Source: Bacilli bacterium
Lineage (GTDB): Bacteria; Bacillota_I; Bacilli_A; RF39; UBA660
Reading direction: 5' to 3'
Length of the DNA: 7,030 bases
NCBI GenBank assembly: GCA_016297695.1
Contig: JAEDGC010000071.1
Span: 1-7,030 of the forward strand
Part shown: one piece after another, positions 1 to 5,212 of the stretch
Layout: every line of letters starts with the position of its first letter
Position numbering within the stretch: the first letter of the stretch is position 1
Position numbers and translations under genes: made by a program
The notes under the pieces: model-generated
The model's database searches: none
Told to the model about the DNA's origin: nothing
What the model saw: only the letters and a program-made list of their open reading frames with translations

Positions 1-468
1 TTATTTTAAAACTTCTTCTAGCAATTCAAATTCTTTCTTTTTAATAAAAACATAATTATGATAAACATTTTCATTTTTCTCTTTTTGTATAAATAATAAA
101 TGCATACCATTTATTTCTTTGCATCCTATATTTAAGTTATCTTTTAACAATTTTATAGCATTTTTTAACTTATCATTTTCATCAATTAATTTTAAATCTT
201 CATTATTTTTTTTAAATTTGTCTATTGATTCTTGCAAATGATTATCACTAATATCAACGTTTATGATTACTTTATCATCTTTTATAAATTCATCTATTTC
301 TTTTAATCTATCAAGCTCTTTTTCAACACTTTCTAATTTTTCTAGTTTTTCTTCAATTTCTTTCTTTGTTCTTTCAAAATCAACCCCAGATGGTCCAGCC
401 CATTCATCATCTTTATCGAACATTCCTTTATAATATTTTATTAATTTGTCAACTAATGTTTCATTCAT
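1..468 (-). CDS. Small coiled-coil phage protein, unknown function (155 aa)
   Basis: No recognised enzymatic domain. Residues about 30-63 form a highly charged Glu/Lys helix with heptad-like leucines, and a second helical stretch covers about 78-112, so a coiled coil is likely. The C-terminal half (EN-KLK, KLLK, then KKEFELLEEVL) resembles the C-terminal half of the protein at 5644-6000, which suggests the two are distant paralogues. The ATG is preceded by AGAGGTG seven bases upstream and overlaps the end of the pentapeptide-repeat gene by eight bases (ATGAATGA), which suggests translational coupling. The TAA stop lies at the very first bases of the window, so the gene is complete; the operon may continue to the left. 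It is the most promoter-distal gene visible. Function cannot be assigned. Confidence 0.85.
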   Translation of the reverse strand: MNETLVDKLIKYYKGMFDKDDEWAGPSGVDFERTKKEIEEKLEKLESVEKELDRLKEIDEFIKDDKVIINVDISDNHLQESIDKFKKNNEDLKLIDENDKLKNAIKLLKDNLNIGCKEINGMHLLFIQKEKNENVYHNYVFIKKKEFELLEEVLK

Positions 469-1012
469 TTTCTAACACCTCTTCCAATATTCTCTTTACT
501 TTTTCTTGTTCACTAGGGCAATTAGTAATATCAACTCCAAATATAATTCTTCCGTTAGGAAATCTGTATATTTGAAAATCTTGTTCAGAAATATATTTTA
601 AATCTTTTTCTAATTTTTCTAATCTATTAATACCATCTTCTAACACTCCATCTAAAACAAAATGCTTATGATTTTCTTTTTCTCCTTTAATTGATTTACA
701 TCTAATATTACAATAAGCAAAACAAACTGCATAATAACTAATATTATGAGCGTTAATATTATTGGCGTTAATGTCATTAGCAATAATATCCCAAGCGTTA
801 ATATTATTGGCGTTAATGTTATCAGCATTAATATTAAAAGCACTGATATTCCAAGCATCAATATCAAAAGCATCAATATTTGATTTAATTTCTAAATTAA
901 AATTAAATTTCACTACATCTATGTGTTCATCGTTTTCTTTAAACACATATGTGTTTGTTTTTTTATCGTAATATTTTTGGATTTCTTCTAAATTATTAAA
1001 TTCTTTTGTCAT
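461..1012 (-). CDS. Pentapeptide-repeat protein (183 aa)
   Basis: Residues about 45-94 are ten consecutive pentads of the form [N/D]-I-[N/D/S]-A-x, where x is F, W, D, N or H. This matches the pentapeptide-repeat class, which folds as a right-handed quadrilateral beta-helix. It is atypical: Ile takes the central Leu/Phe position, and the position two residues before it, normally a small residue, is often aromatic or polar. After the repeats comes a SYYAVCFAY segment and a KSIKGE stretch with several Cys, then a helical and mixed C-terminal domain ending in ILEEVLENE. Some pentapeptide proteins mimic DNA and bind gyrase, but nothing here shows that role. Start ATG has AGGAGATG upstream. It overlaps the gene upstream by 17 bases and the gene downstream by eight. 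The repeat is also visible in the DNA (see the repeat entry). Confidence 0.9.
   Translation of the reverse strand: MTKEFNNLEEIQKYYDKKTNTYVFKENDEHIDVVKFNFNLEIKSNIDAFDIDAWNISAFNINADNINANNINAWDIIANDINANNINAHNISYYAVCFAYCNIRCKSIKGEKENHKHFVLDGVLEDGINRLEKLEKDLKYISEQDFQIYRFPNGRIIFGVDITNCPSEQEKVKRILEEVLENE
749..819. repeat. 26-bp direct repeat inside the pentapeptide-repeat gene
   Basis: The same 26 bases occur at 749-774 and 794-819, offset by 45 bases, exactly three pentads. A looser 15-base periodicity continues to about 885. Identity at the DNA level, beyond what the protein repeat needs, suggests recent unequal exchange or slippage in units of whole pentads. Confidence 0.85.
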
Positions 1013-1226
1013 TTTCTAACATCTCCTTAATTTCCTTTCTAACTAATTCTTTTGTATTATTACCACTCTGACCTAACAACTCATACCAACGCTTTAACTT
1101 TTCTCGTAAACTATTATTTCTTTTTAACATATTTTCTAATTTTCTTTTAGGATACGTATGCAATTCTTCTCTTTTATAATTTGGATTAATTTTTACTAAT
1201 TCATTAATAATTTCTACAACAGTCAT
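996..1226 (-). CDS. Small helical phage protein, unknown function (76 aa)
   Basis: A short, lysine-rich, predicted all-helical protein. Residues about 15-35 (NPNYKREELHTYPKRKLENM) read like a small helix-turn-helix or SAP-like unit in which charged helices flank a Tyr-Pro turn, but the match is too weak to name a domain. The C-terminal helix (KELVRKEIKEMLEND) is amphipathic. AGGAG lies upstream of the ATG. The 3' end overlaps the pentapeptide-repeat gene by 17 bases, and the gene upstream ends three bases before this start, so the three are probably co-translated. Coding is supported by the Shine-Dalgarno site and operon packing. A nucleic-acid-binding role is only a guess from charge and size. 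Confidence 0.8.
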   Translation of the reverse strand: MTVVEIINELVKINPNYKREELHTYPKRKLENMLKRNNSLREKLKRWYELLGQSGNNTKELVRKEIKEMLENDKRI

Positions 1227-1229
1227 AAA

Positions 1230-1391
1230 TTATTTACTCCTATCATTAATATTTTTCAACAATTTATTATAATAATCCAATAGATCTTGCTTATGCCACC
1301 TCATCAGATAATCACTCGTATATTTATTATCTAATGCCAATATCTTTTTAATTATTAAATATTTACTTCGTGCAGTTTTTAAATATTTCAT
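1230..1391 (-). CDS. Small basic protein, unknown function (53 aa)
   Basis: Starts ATG AAA TAT with GAGGT upstream and ends TAA three bases before the next gene, filling a gap that would otherwise be the longest in the operon. The product is basic and probably helical: MKYLKTARSKYLIIKK, then LDNKYTSDYLMRWHK, then QDLLDYYNKLLKNINDRSK. The central KYTSDYLMRWHK is close to KYSSDYIKVWEK in the 18-codon ORF at 5156-5212, the only outside hint that both are translated. No known domain is recognised. Spacing, ribosome binding site and clean frame make it likely to be real despite its length. Confidence 0.7.
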   Translation of the reverse strand: MKYLKTARSKYLIIKKILALDNKYTSDYLMRWHKQDLLDYYNKLLKNINDRSK

Positions 1392-1401
1392 TTAATGAAC
1401 C

Positions 1402-1596
1402 TCATCTAATTTTTATAGTTTTTATTTTTATTTTTGGTTTATTATCAATTAAAGTTGCAGTACATAAAGTTTTACCATTTGAATAATATGAAAGTGCAAC
1501 TGTATATTCATTTCTTACCTTTTTAAAATAAAGTATTTCTTTCCACTTGCCATTATATTTCAAACACAAACATCTTTTAAATTTTCTAACATTCAT
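1402..1596 (-). CDS. Small basic, beta-rich protein, unknown function (64 aa)
   Basis: Strongly basic (many Lys and Arg). Alternating hydrophobic and polar stretches (EILYFKKV, YTVALSYYSNG, TLCTATLIDN) suggest a small beta-barrel or beta-sandwich. The end (KPKIKIKTIKIR) is a positively charged strand. AAGGGG lies about 11 bases upstream of the ATG, a somewhat long spacing. It ends TGA ten bases before the 53-aa gene. A nucleic-acid-binding role would fit charge and fold type, but no family is recognised. Confidence 0.7.
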   Translation of the reverse strand: MNVRKFKRCLCLKYNGKWKEILYFKKVRNEYTVALSYYSNGKTLCTATLIDNKPKIKIKTIKIR

Positions 1597-1621
1597 ATTA
1601 CCGAACCCCTTTCTCAGCGTT

Positions 1622-1789
1622 TTATTTTTTGTTTTGTGAATTATTATATTTCATCTCTTCAGAAACGGGTTTATTTGGTTTTTCTTTAAATAAACTTTTC
1701 TTCAAAAAATCTAAAGTCCTTTGTTGATGATATGGTAAAGGTTGATTTTTATATTTTTGACTTATTCTCCACTCTTGTAATTTATCCAT
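1622..1789 (-). CDS. Small charged protein, unknown function (55 aa)
   Basis: Begins MDKLQEWRISQKYKNQPLP and ends in a lysine- and asparagine-rich tail. Residues about 20-36 (YHQQRTLDFLKKSLFKE) form an amphipathic helix. AAGGTG stands upstream of the ATG. The gene upstream ends three bases before this start, and its own TAA lies 25 bases before the 64-aa gene, so it exactly fills an otherwise empty 196-base gap. The start (ATGGATAAA) resembles those of the genes at 6000 and 5212. No known domain; the call rests on the ribosome binding site, packing and an open frame of 55 codons. Confidence 0.7.
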   Translation of the reverse strand: MDKLQEWRISQKYKNQPLPYHQQRTLDFLKKSLFKEKPNKPVSEEMKYNNSQNKK

Positions 1790-1792
1790 TAT

Positions 1793-2089
1793 TTACACCT
1801 TCTCCACTAGACCTGCTTGGATTAAGTCATAAATTGTTTCTAAAGCTTTTTCAACATAGTCCCATTTAGCAACCAAATCAATTCTTAAACCACATCCAGT
1901 TTGTGAAAGTTCAATAATAGGAAAAGAATGTAAACTATAATCATTAGTTTCCATACCTAAACTATCTTCACCATAAATTATTTCTATTGCCCATTTGCTT
2001 ACAACAACATACTTATCATCTCTTTTATGTTTCTTAAACCCATACTTTTCTAACTCTTTTAAATCTACGCTATCTTTGATTTTAAGCAT
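1793..2089 (-). CDS. Conserved-looking phage protein, unknown function (98 aa)
   Basis: Begins MLKIKDSVDLKELEKYGFKK, a pattern I recognise as common among small proteins of Firmicutes phages but not tied to a function. The middle (YVVVSKWAIEIIYGED, then SLHSFPIIELSQTG, then LRIDLVAKWDYVEKAL) alternates beta strands with a C-terminal helix, suggesting a compact alpha/beta fold. The ATG is preceded by AAGGAG, and its first base is also the first base of the HNH gene's stop (TAATG). Hence the ribosome binding site lies within the last codons of the HNH gene, and translation is probably coupled. By hand count GC over 1801-2040 is about 32%, typical for the operon. Confidence 0.85.
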   Translation of the reverse strand: MLKIKDSVDLKELEKYGFKKHKRDDKYVVVSKWAIEIIYGEDSLGMETNDYSLHSFPIIELSQTGCGLRIDLVAKWDYVEKALETIYDLIQAGLVEKV

Positions 2090-2562
2090 TATTTCACTCC
2101 TTTTAATCTATTATATACAGTAGTTGTACTACAATTTAAAATTTTTGCTATTTTTTCCATTGAATATAATTTATATAATTTTATACATTCTTCTTTTGTA
2201 ACATCTAACCTTGAAAATTGTAATTTAACACTTTCTTTACATTTTAATAAACCTAATTTACTAGCGTGTTTTTTATTATATTCATTTGTACACCATTCTA
2301 AATTTTCAACACAATTGTTTTGTTTGTTTCCATCTTTGTGATTTATTTCAGGTAAATTATTTTCATTAGGAATAAAAACTAAAGCTACAAGTCTATGCAA
2401 TTTAAACTTTTTGTTTCCTTTAAGAGTTACATATAAATAATTTCTTTTATTTTTTGTTGGTTTTAAAAATTTATTAGTATATAAACTATATATTTCTCCT
2501 TTAGTATTTATTAAATAATTTTCATCATAAAAATCTATTTTTTTAAATCCATTAAAATCCAC
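2089..2562 (-). CDS. HNH homing-type endonuclease with C-terminal helix-turn-helix (157 aa)
   Basis: A probable free-standing homing-type endonuclease that nicks or cuts DNA and spreads with its host phage. From the N-terminus: a NUMOD4-like region (YLINTKGEIYSL, then KFLKP, then RNYLYVTL), about residues 10-48; an HNH_3-type core with LHRLVALVFIPN and INHKDGNKQNN followed by NLEWCTNEYN, about residues 55-97, where the His-Lys-Asp-Gly and downstream Asn are the expected active-site elements; and a helix-turn-helix (MEKIAKILNCSTTTVYNRLKG) at about 135-155. I chose GTG at 2562 because GGGAG lies ten bases upstream; a TTG start at 2583 would overlap the gene upstream and has no clear site. GC is about 19.5% (82 of 420 bases counted), far below its neighbours, which suggests recent insertion. 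Confidence 0.88.
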   Translation of the reverse strand: MDFNGFKKIDFYDENYLINTKGEIYSLYTNKFLKPTKNKRNYLYVTLKGNKKFKLHRLVALVFIPNENNLPEINHKDGNKQNNCVENLEWCTNEYNKKHASKLGLLKCKESVKLQFSRLDVTKEECIKLYKLYSMEKIAKILNCSTTTVYNRLKGVK

Positions 2563-2566
2563 AAAA

Positions 2567-2971
2567 TCACTTCTCCCAACCAAGTGCTTTGAAAGTTTTT
2601 GTTAGTAGTTGGTGTTCTTGCATATCCATATTAAAATTAATGTTAAATGTTTTAGTATTATTGCATAAATAAATCTCTAATTGATAGTCGCCACTACCAT
2701 CTCTTTTGCGTGATGGAACATATTTTGTTATTCGATATTTATTTGCTATACCATTTTCATTATAAAAATAATGCCAATACCACCCCAACTCTTCCCACTC
2801 TTTTTGGACTTCTTCAAGTGTAAGATTTCTCTTTTCAATATTCGTATCTTTTTCAAAAACTTGTTCAAATTGTTTACTTGGTATAGTAAAATTTATATTT
2901 AAACTTTCTCCTATTGGTGATGTTGTAGTTGATTCAACATCAGGTTGATTTAATTTTGGTTTATTTGTCAT
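2567..2971 (-). CDS. Phage protein of unknown function with aromatic-rich core (134 aa)
   Basis: The first 45 residues are polar and probably disordered (Thr/Ser/Pro/Asn-rich). A folded part follows, with LTLEEVQKEWEELGWYWHYFYNENG at about 49-73 (an amphipathic helix running into an aromatic cluster), a basic KYVPSRKRDGSGDYQLEIYL segment, and a C-terminal helix (HQLLTKTFKALGWEK). No family is recognised. I start at ATG 2971 because GGAG at 2980-2983 sits eight bases upstream; the earlier GTG and ATG at 2980 and 2977 lie on or right beside that site. It overlaps the zinc-ribbon gene by 11 bases and ends TGA four bases before the HNH start. Confidence 0.82.
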   Translation of the reverse strand: MTNKPKLNQPDVESTTTSPIGESLNINFTIPSKQFEQVFEKDTNIEKRNLTLEEVQKEWEELGWYWHYFYNENGIANKYRITKYVPSRKRDGSGDYQLEIYLCNNTKTFNINFNMDMQEHQLLTKTFKALGWEK

Positions 2972-3293
2972 CTTCATCACTCCAATCTAGTTTTTGAGAA
3001 CATCTATCACAGTAATTTTGTGTTGGTGATAAGTGTAAACCACAAACAGGGCATACGTATATCTCATAAGATTGCACATAATGATGCTCGACATAATCAC
3101 TCATTATTTCTGCTTTTACTTTCTTTGGTGTTTCTTTTTCATCATACTTTTCAGCTTTATCACAAGCTTCTTTTAACGATTTATAATGTCCACATCTACC
3201 TTCTACTCTTTTGCATTGCCCATAGTTTCCTTCTTCGTATTCGTGATGACAACCATTGCAAAAATAAATTAATGCTTCTTGATATTTATTCAT
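2961..3293 (-). CDS. Zinc-ribbon phage protein (110 aa)
   Basis: Probably a small metal-binding protein. The C-terminus carries a classic zinc ribbon, CPVCG (Cys81, Cys84) and YCDRCSQKLDW (Cys95, Cys98), just before an acidic tail. The N-terminal half has a second Cys/His cluster: CNGCHH (12-17), Cys27, Cys34, His36 and Cys44, possibly another zinc site. The N-terminus MNKYQEAL is shared with the protein at 5644-6000, down to a 16-base DNA identity. Zinc-ribbon proteins of this layout are frequent in phage accessory regions; they are usually thought to bind nucleic acid or protein partners, but the partner here is unknown. GAAGGAG precedes the ATG, which overlaps the membrane protein gene by eight bases. 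Confidence 0.88.
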   Translation of the reverse strand: MNKYQEALIYFCNGCHHEYEEGNYGQCKRVEGRCGHYKSLKEACDKAEKYDEKETPKKVKAEIMSDYVEHHYVQSYEIYVCPVCGLHLSPTQNYCDRCSQKLDWSDEDDK

Positions 3294-3489
3294 CTTCTAA
3301 CTCCTTCATTACTGCGTTTATAAATAAAATAGATATAATAATTTCAAAAATTATCATTGCCATACCTATTGCATAAGGAACAACGTTATCATCTTTAATC
3401 CCTTGTTCGATTAATGCTCCACTAATCACACATAAACCTAAAAAACATAATGTTAATATATAAACTATTATCTTACAAAGTGTTTTCAT
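3286..3489 (-). CDS. Small two-helix membrane protein (67 aa)
   Basis: Two hydrophobic segments at about residues 5-27 and 37-60, joined by a short polar loop (EQGIKDDNV), predict two membrane-spanning helices. The short acidic C-terminal tail is KELEDE. With Lys at both ends, topology is not obvious. Small membrane proteins in phage early regions can be superinfection-exclusion or holin-like factors, but a holin would normally sit with a lysin gene and none is present, so I make no functional call. AGGAAGAG lies upstream of the ATG. It overlaps the zinc-ribbon gene start by eight bases (ATGAATAA), the same junction form found at several other places in the operon. Confidence 0.85.
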   Translation of the reverse strand: MKTLCKIIVYILTLCFLGLCVISGALIEQGIKDDNVVPYAIGMAMIIFEIIISILFINAVMKELEDE

Positions 3490-3491
3490 AA

Positions 3492-3602
3492 TTATTTTCT
3501 CTTCCTTTTTGGTTTTGTTCTTTTTGCTTTTTGATTGACTCTTGCTCTAATACCATCGTTTTGTGTTTTCATTGGCATAAAATATAAATTATTGTAAATC
3601 AT
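3492..3602 (-). CDS. Tiny basic protein with Lys/Arg tail (36 aa)
   Basis: A 36-codon frame running ATG to TAA, with GGGGTG upstream, that fills the gap between YopX (six bases) and the membrane protein gene (two bases). The second half is almost purely basic (ARVNQKAKRTKPKRKRK), with about 12 Lys/Arg in the last 18 residues, and the first half is hydrophobic/aromatic (MIYNNLYFMPMK). Such a tail could bind nucleic acid or the membrane surface. No homologue is recognised; support is the strong ribosome binding site and the tight fit. It could be missed by length-limited annotation. Confidence 0.65.
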   Translation of the reverse strand: MIYNNLYFMPMKTQNDGIRARVNQKAKRTKPKRKRK

Positions 3603-3608
3603 TTAAAT

Positions 3609-3989
3609 TCACCCCAACAAATCCTTATTTTCGTAAATATTACCGATGACTTCTAAATATTTAGATTCAAAATCACCTAAATTTGTATTTCCATCTTCTT
3701 TGAAATTAACAGCATATGTAACGTATGGTTCATCCCAAACAATGGTACAAATTTCACAACCACATCTAACAATATCTCCCTCAAATATTTTCACACCATT
3801 TTTATCTTTAAGTCCTGTGTACTCTAACAACGAAATATCTTTAAATAACGCTGTTTTTTCTCTAATAACATCTTCGTATTCAAAATCAATTTCATCATAC
3901 ACAATTTCTTGTGCCTCAAAATCAATACGTTTGACATTTACAAGTTTTAAATGTTTTTTCAACCAAGCTCTAAATTCTACTTCTCGCAT
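3609..3989 (-). CDS. YopX-family phage protein (126 aa)
   Basis: A recognisable YopX-family protein, named after the Bacillus phage SPbeta gene; the molecular function is not known. Diagnostic features are the start (MREVEFRAW), the motif LEYTGLKDKNGVKIFEGDIV at about residues 55-74, a beta-rich middle containing a CGCEIC cluster (Cys76, Cys78, Cys81), and the closing VIGNIYENKDLL (114-125), all in the usual order and at normal length. The long charged insertion between residues 13 and 50 is variable in this family. AAAGGTTGG lies upstream of the ATG. The start overlaps the C-terminal end of the interrupted gene at 3977-4129 by 13 bases. Confidence 0.92.
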   Translation of the reverse strand: MREVEFRAWLKKHLKLVNVKRIDFEAQEIVYDEIDFEYEDVIREKTALFKDISLLEYTGLKDKNGVKIFEGDIVRCGCEICTIVWDEPYVTYAVNFKEDGNTNLGDFESKYLEVIGNIYENKDLLG

Positions 3990-4129
3990 AATAACACCAA
4001 CCTTTCTTTCACATCTCTTTGGAGCTCCAACAAATCATCTCAGCTCATATTTTCAAGCATACAAATCACTTGTTGCTTTGAGTTACAACCACTTTTCTTT
4101 AGTGTTGTAATGATTTCATTAATTGTCAT
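3977..4129 (-). pseudogene. Small phage gene interrupted by an in-frame TGA (50 codons)
   Basis: Strong GGAGG precedes the ATG at 4129. The frame reads MTINEIITTLKKSG, then CNSKQQVICMLENMS, meets TGA at codon 30 (4040-4042), then continues cleanly as DDLLELQRDVKERLVLLCEK to a TAG at 3977-3979. The part after the stop is a good amphipathic helix with phage-like composition, and the whole frame would overlap YopX by 13 bases, as other gene pairs here do. So the simplest reading is a full-length gene of 50 residues with one nonsense change, probably TGG (Trp) to TGA. What may still be made is a 29-residue truncated peptide. A genuine short gene, a sequencing error or programmed readthrough remain possible. 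Confidence 0.6.
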
Positions 4130-4295
4130 TTGAAATCTCCTCCACTTCCATTGTAGGCATACAACTATATTCAGATGTTTCTTCAGATTTTCGACATAGT
4201 TTTTTTACAAGTTCTAACTCTTAGTTAGATAATTCCATTTGAAATCTTGTTATGTCGTCACAACCAATTAACGTAATAAAATAATTTTTTCTCAT
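4119..4295 (-). pseudogene. Conserved-looking phage gene interrupted by an in-frame TAA (58 codons)
   Basis: AAGGAG lies 11 bases upstream of the ATG at 4295. The frame reads MRKNYFITLIGCDDITRFQM, then ELSN, meets TAA at codon 25 (4221-4223), then resumes as ELELVKKLCRKSEETSEY, then SCMPTMEVEEISNDN, and a normal TAA at 4119-4121. The two halves look like parts of one small phage protein type that I recall starting with a T-x-x-G-x-D-D pattern and ending with C-M-P-T-M-E-V; the break falls in the connecting helix, where Glu, Gln or Lys would be expected. No shift in frame is needed. The full frame fits the operon exactly, with three bases from the gene upstream and an 11-base overlap with the next. 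The memory of the family is unverified. Confidence 0.7.
4213..4229. repeat. Perfect 7-bp inverted repeat around the in-frame TAA
   Basis: TCTAACT and AGTTAGA flank a three-base loop. The premature TAA (4221-4223) covers part of the loop, and its first base is the innermost paired base of the stem. The fold would exist in both DNA strands and in the mRNA. Confidence 0.7.
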
Positions 4296-4298
4296 TGT

Positions 4299-4913
4299 TT
4301 ATCTTTCTCCTTTTTTATCACTAGCAAGCCACCAAGTTTTTTGGTAATTACTTAAATATTCATAATGTGAGCCATAACCACATTCAAATCTAAAACATTT
4401 AAAATCATCACTAAAATATAATCTTGGTCTTGAAAAATCATCGTGTATTCCTAATTCAACATCTTCAACACAAATTCCCTCTTTTAATGCTTTAAATACA
4501 ACATCTAAATCACAACCTAGTTCTTTGCTTAATTTCCCATAAATTATGCCATTACTTACTTCATAAGCCAAGTAGTCTGGGTTAATATCAGAATCAACTT
4601 CACCTAAATTATTTTTTATATCAATCAATTCTTTAAATAAATCCTCTAGATTGATTCCTAATTGTTGTTCTAATTCTTCATAAATTTTTAGTTTTTTATT
4701 TATTTCCTTATAATGTTGTTTACAACTTTTATATTTATCACATTTAATATTATTTTTATAATTTCGATTTAAAATTACACCACCTAAAAATTCTTTCCTA
4801 TTTTGTGCATAACAGATATCCACAGTTCCTTCCATTCCTAAATTGTGTTTCTCATAATAATAGCAATTATCACATTTGCTTGTTTTAAATAATTTTTCTT
4901 GAGAATCAAACAT
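4299..4913 (-). CDS. Cys-cluster protein with internal helical repeat, unknown function (204 aa)
   Basis: The N-terminus has a probable metal-binding cluster: Cys14-x2-Cys17, Cys34, Cys58 and Cys64. A helical middle follows, containing two copies of one 19-residue motif, at 78-96 (YEELEQQLGINLEDLFKEL) and 125-143 (YGKLSKELGCDLDVVFKAL), 8 of 19 identical. The last 50 residues are beta-like and aromatic, ending in the YQKTWWLASDKK stretch (190-201), a C-terminal pattern I recall from other small proteins of Firmicutes phages. The ATG is preceded by GAGGTGG, which lies inside the last codons of the gene upstream. Longest protein of the window. Role unknown; the Cys cluster suggests a zinc-stabilised fold rather than an enzyme. 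Confidence 0.85.
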   Translation of the reverse strand: MFDSQEKLFKTSKCDNCYYYEKHNLGMEGTVDICYAQNRKEFLGGVILNRNYKNNIKCDKYKSCKQHYKEINKKLKIYEELEQQLGINLEDLFKELIDIKNNLGEVDSDINPDYLAYEVSNGIIYGKLSKELGCDLDVVFKALKEGICVEDVELGIHDDFSRPRLYFSDDFKCFRFECGYGSHYEYLSNYQKTWWLASDKKGER

Positions 4914-4914
4914 A

Positions 4915-5151
4915 TTATTCCACCTCGATTTTACAACATTCTTTTAAATTACTAAAATCAACTACTTCTTTTACTGCAATTAGTTCATCAATAGTTTTGT
5001 AAATATCACAAACTATTCCTTTTATACATCCATATTTAGTATCACAATAAACGTAATCATTACATTTTAAATCATCATTAGATTTAAAACAATATTTGAC
5101 TGGTTTAAATGTTCCATTATAATTAACATGTTTTACTGTTACTATTATCAT
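4915..5151 (-). CDS. Small Cys-rich beta protein, unknown function (78 aa)
   Basis: Beta-rich throughout: MIIVTVKHV, then KPVKYCFKS, DYVYCDTKYGCIKGIVCDI, and ending CKIEVE. The pattern DDLKCNDYVYCDTKYG at about 26-41 resembles small beta-barrels with a hydrophobic-Asp-Thr-x-Tyr-Gly loop found in other phage proteins, but I cannot name the family. Seven Cys in 78 residues (21, 30, 36, 42, 48, 72, 73) is high for the window. GGAGG stands seven bases upstream of the ATG, a strong site that also forms the last codons of the 18-codon ORF. The stop lies one base before the next start. Confidence 0.85.
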   Translation of the reverse strand: MIIVTVKHVNYNGTFKPVKYCFKSNDDLKCNDYVYCDTKYGCIKGIVCDIYKTIDELIAVKEVVDFSNLKECCKIEVE

Positions 5152-5155
5152 TACT

Positions 5156-5212
5156 CTACCTCCATTCTTTCTTCTCCCATACTTTTATATAATCACTTGA
5201 GTATTTATCCAT
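5156..5212 (-). CDS. Possible micro-ORF (18 aa)
   Basis: ATG at 5212 with GAGAGG upstream, 18 codons reading MDKYSSDYIKVWEKKEWR, then TAG four bases before the next gene. It overlaps the end of the MazG-like gene by eight bases (ATGGATAA), the junction form seen elsewhere. The KYSSDYIKVWEK part is close to KYTSDYLMRWHK inside the 53-aa protein at 1230-1391, which argues that it is not random. It may be a real small peptide, the surviving N-terminal stub of a longer gene, or a short leader that couples translation of the next gene, whose ribosome binding site lies in its last codons. Confidence 0.45.
   Translation of the reverse strand: MDKYSSDYIKVWEKKEWR

Noticed and set aside
749..819. Spaced direct repeats that might be a small CRISPR
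   Set aside because: Only two copies, within a coding frame, offset by a multiple of 15 that matches the pentads.
762..971. Plus-strand frame rich in Ala, Leu, Ile and Ser
   Set aside because: It is the antisense image of the pentapeptide repeats, low in complexity and without a ribosome binding site.
3646..4110. Long plus-strand open frame of 154 codons
   Set aside because: It lies antisense to the YopX gene and the interrupted gene next to it; YopX is clearly recognisable on the minus strand.
3977..4295. Alternative genetic code as the reason for both in-frame stops
   Set aside because: The stops are TAA and TGA, both used as ordinary gene ends in the same operon, and Trp is coded by TGG throughout.
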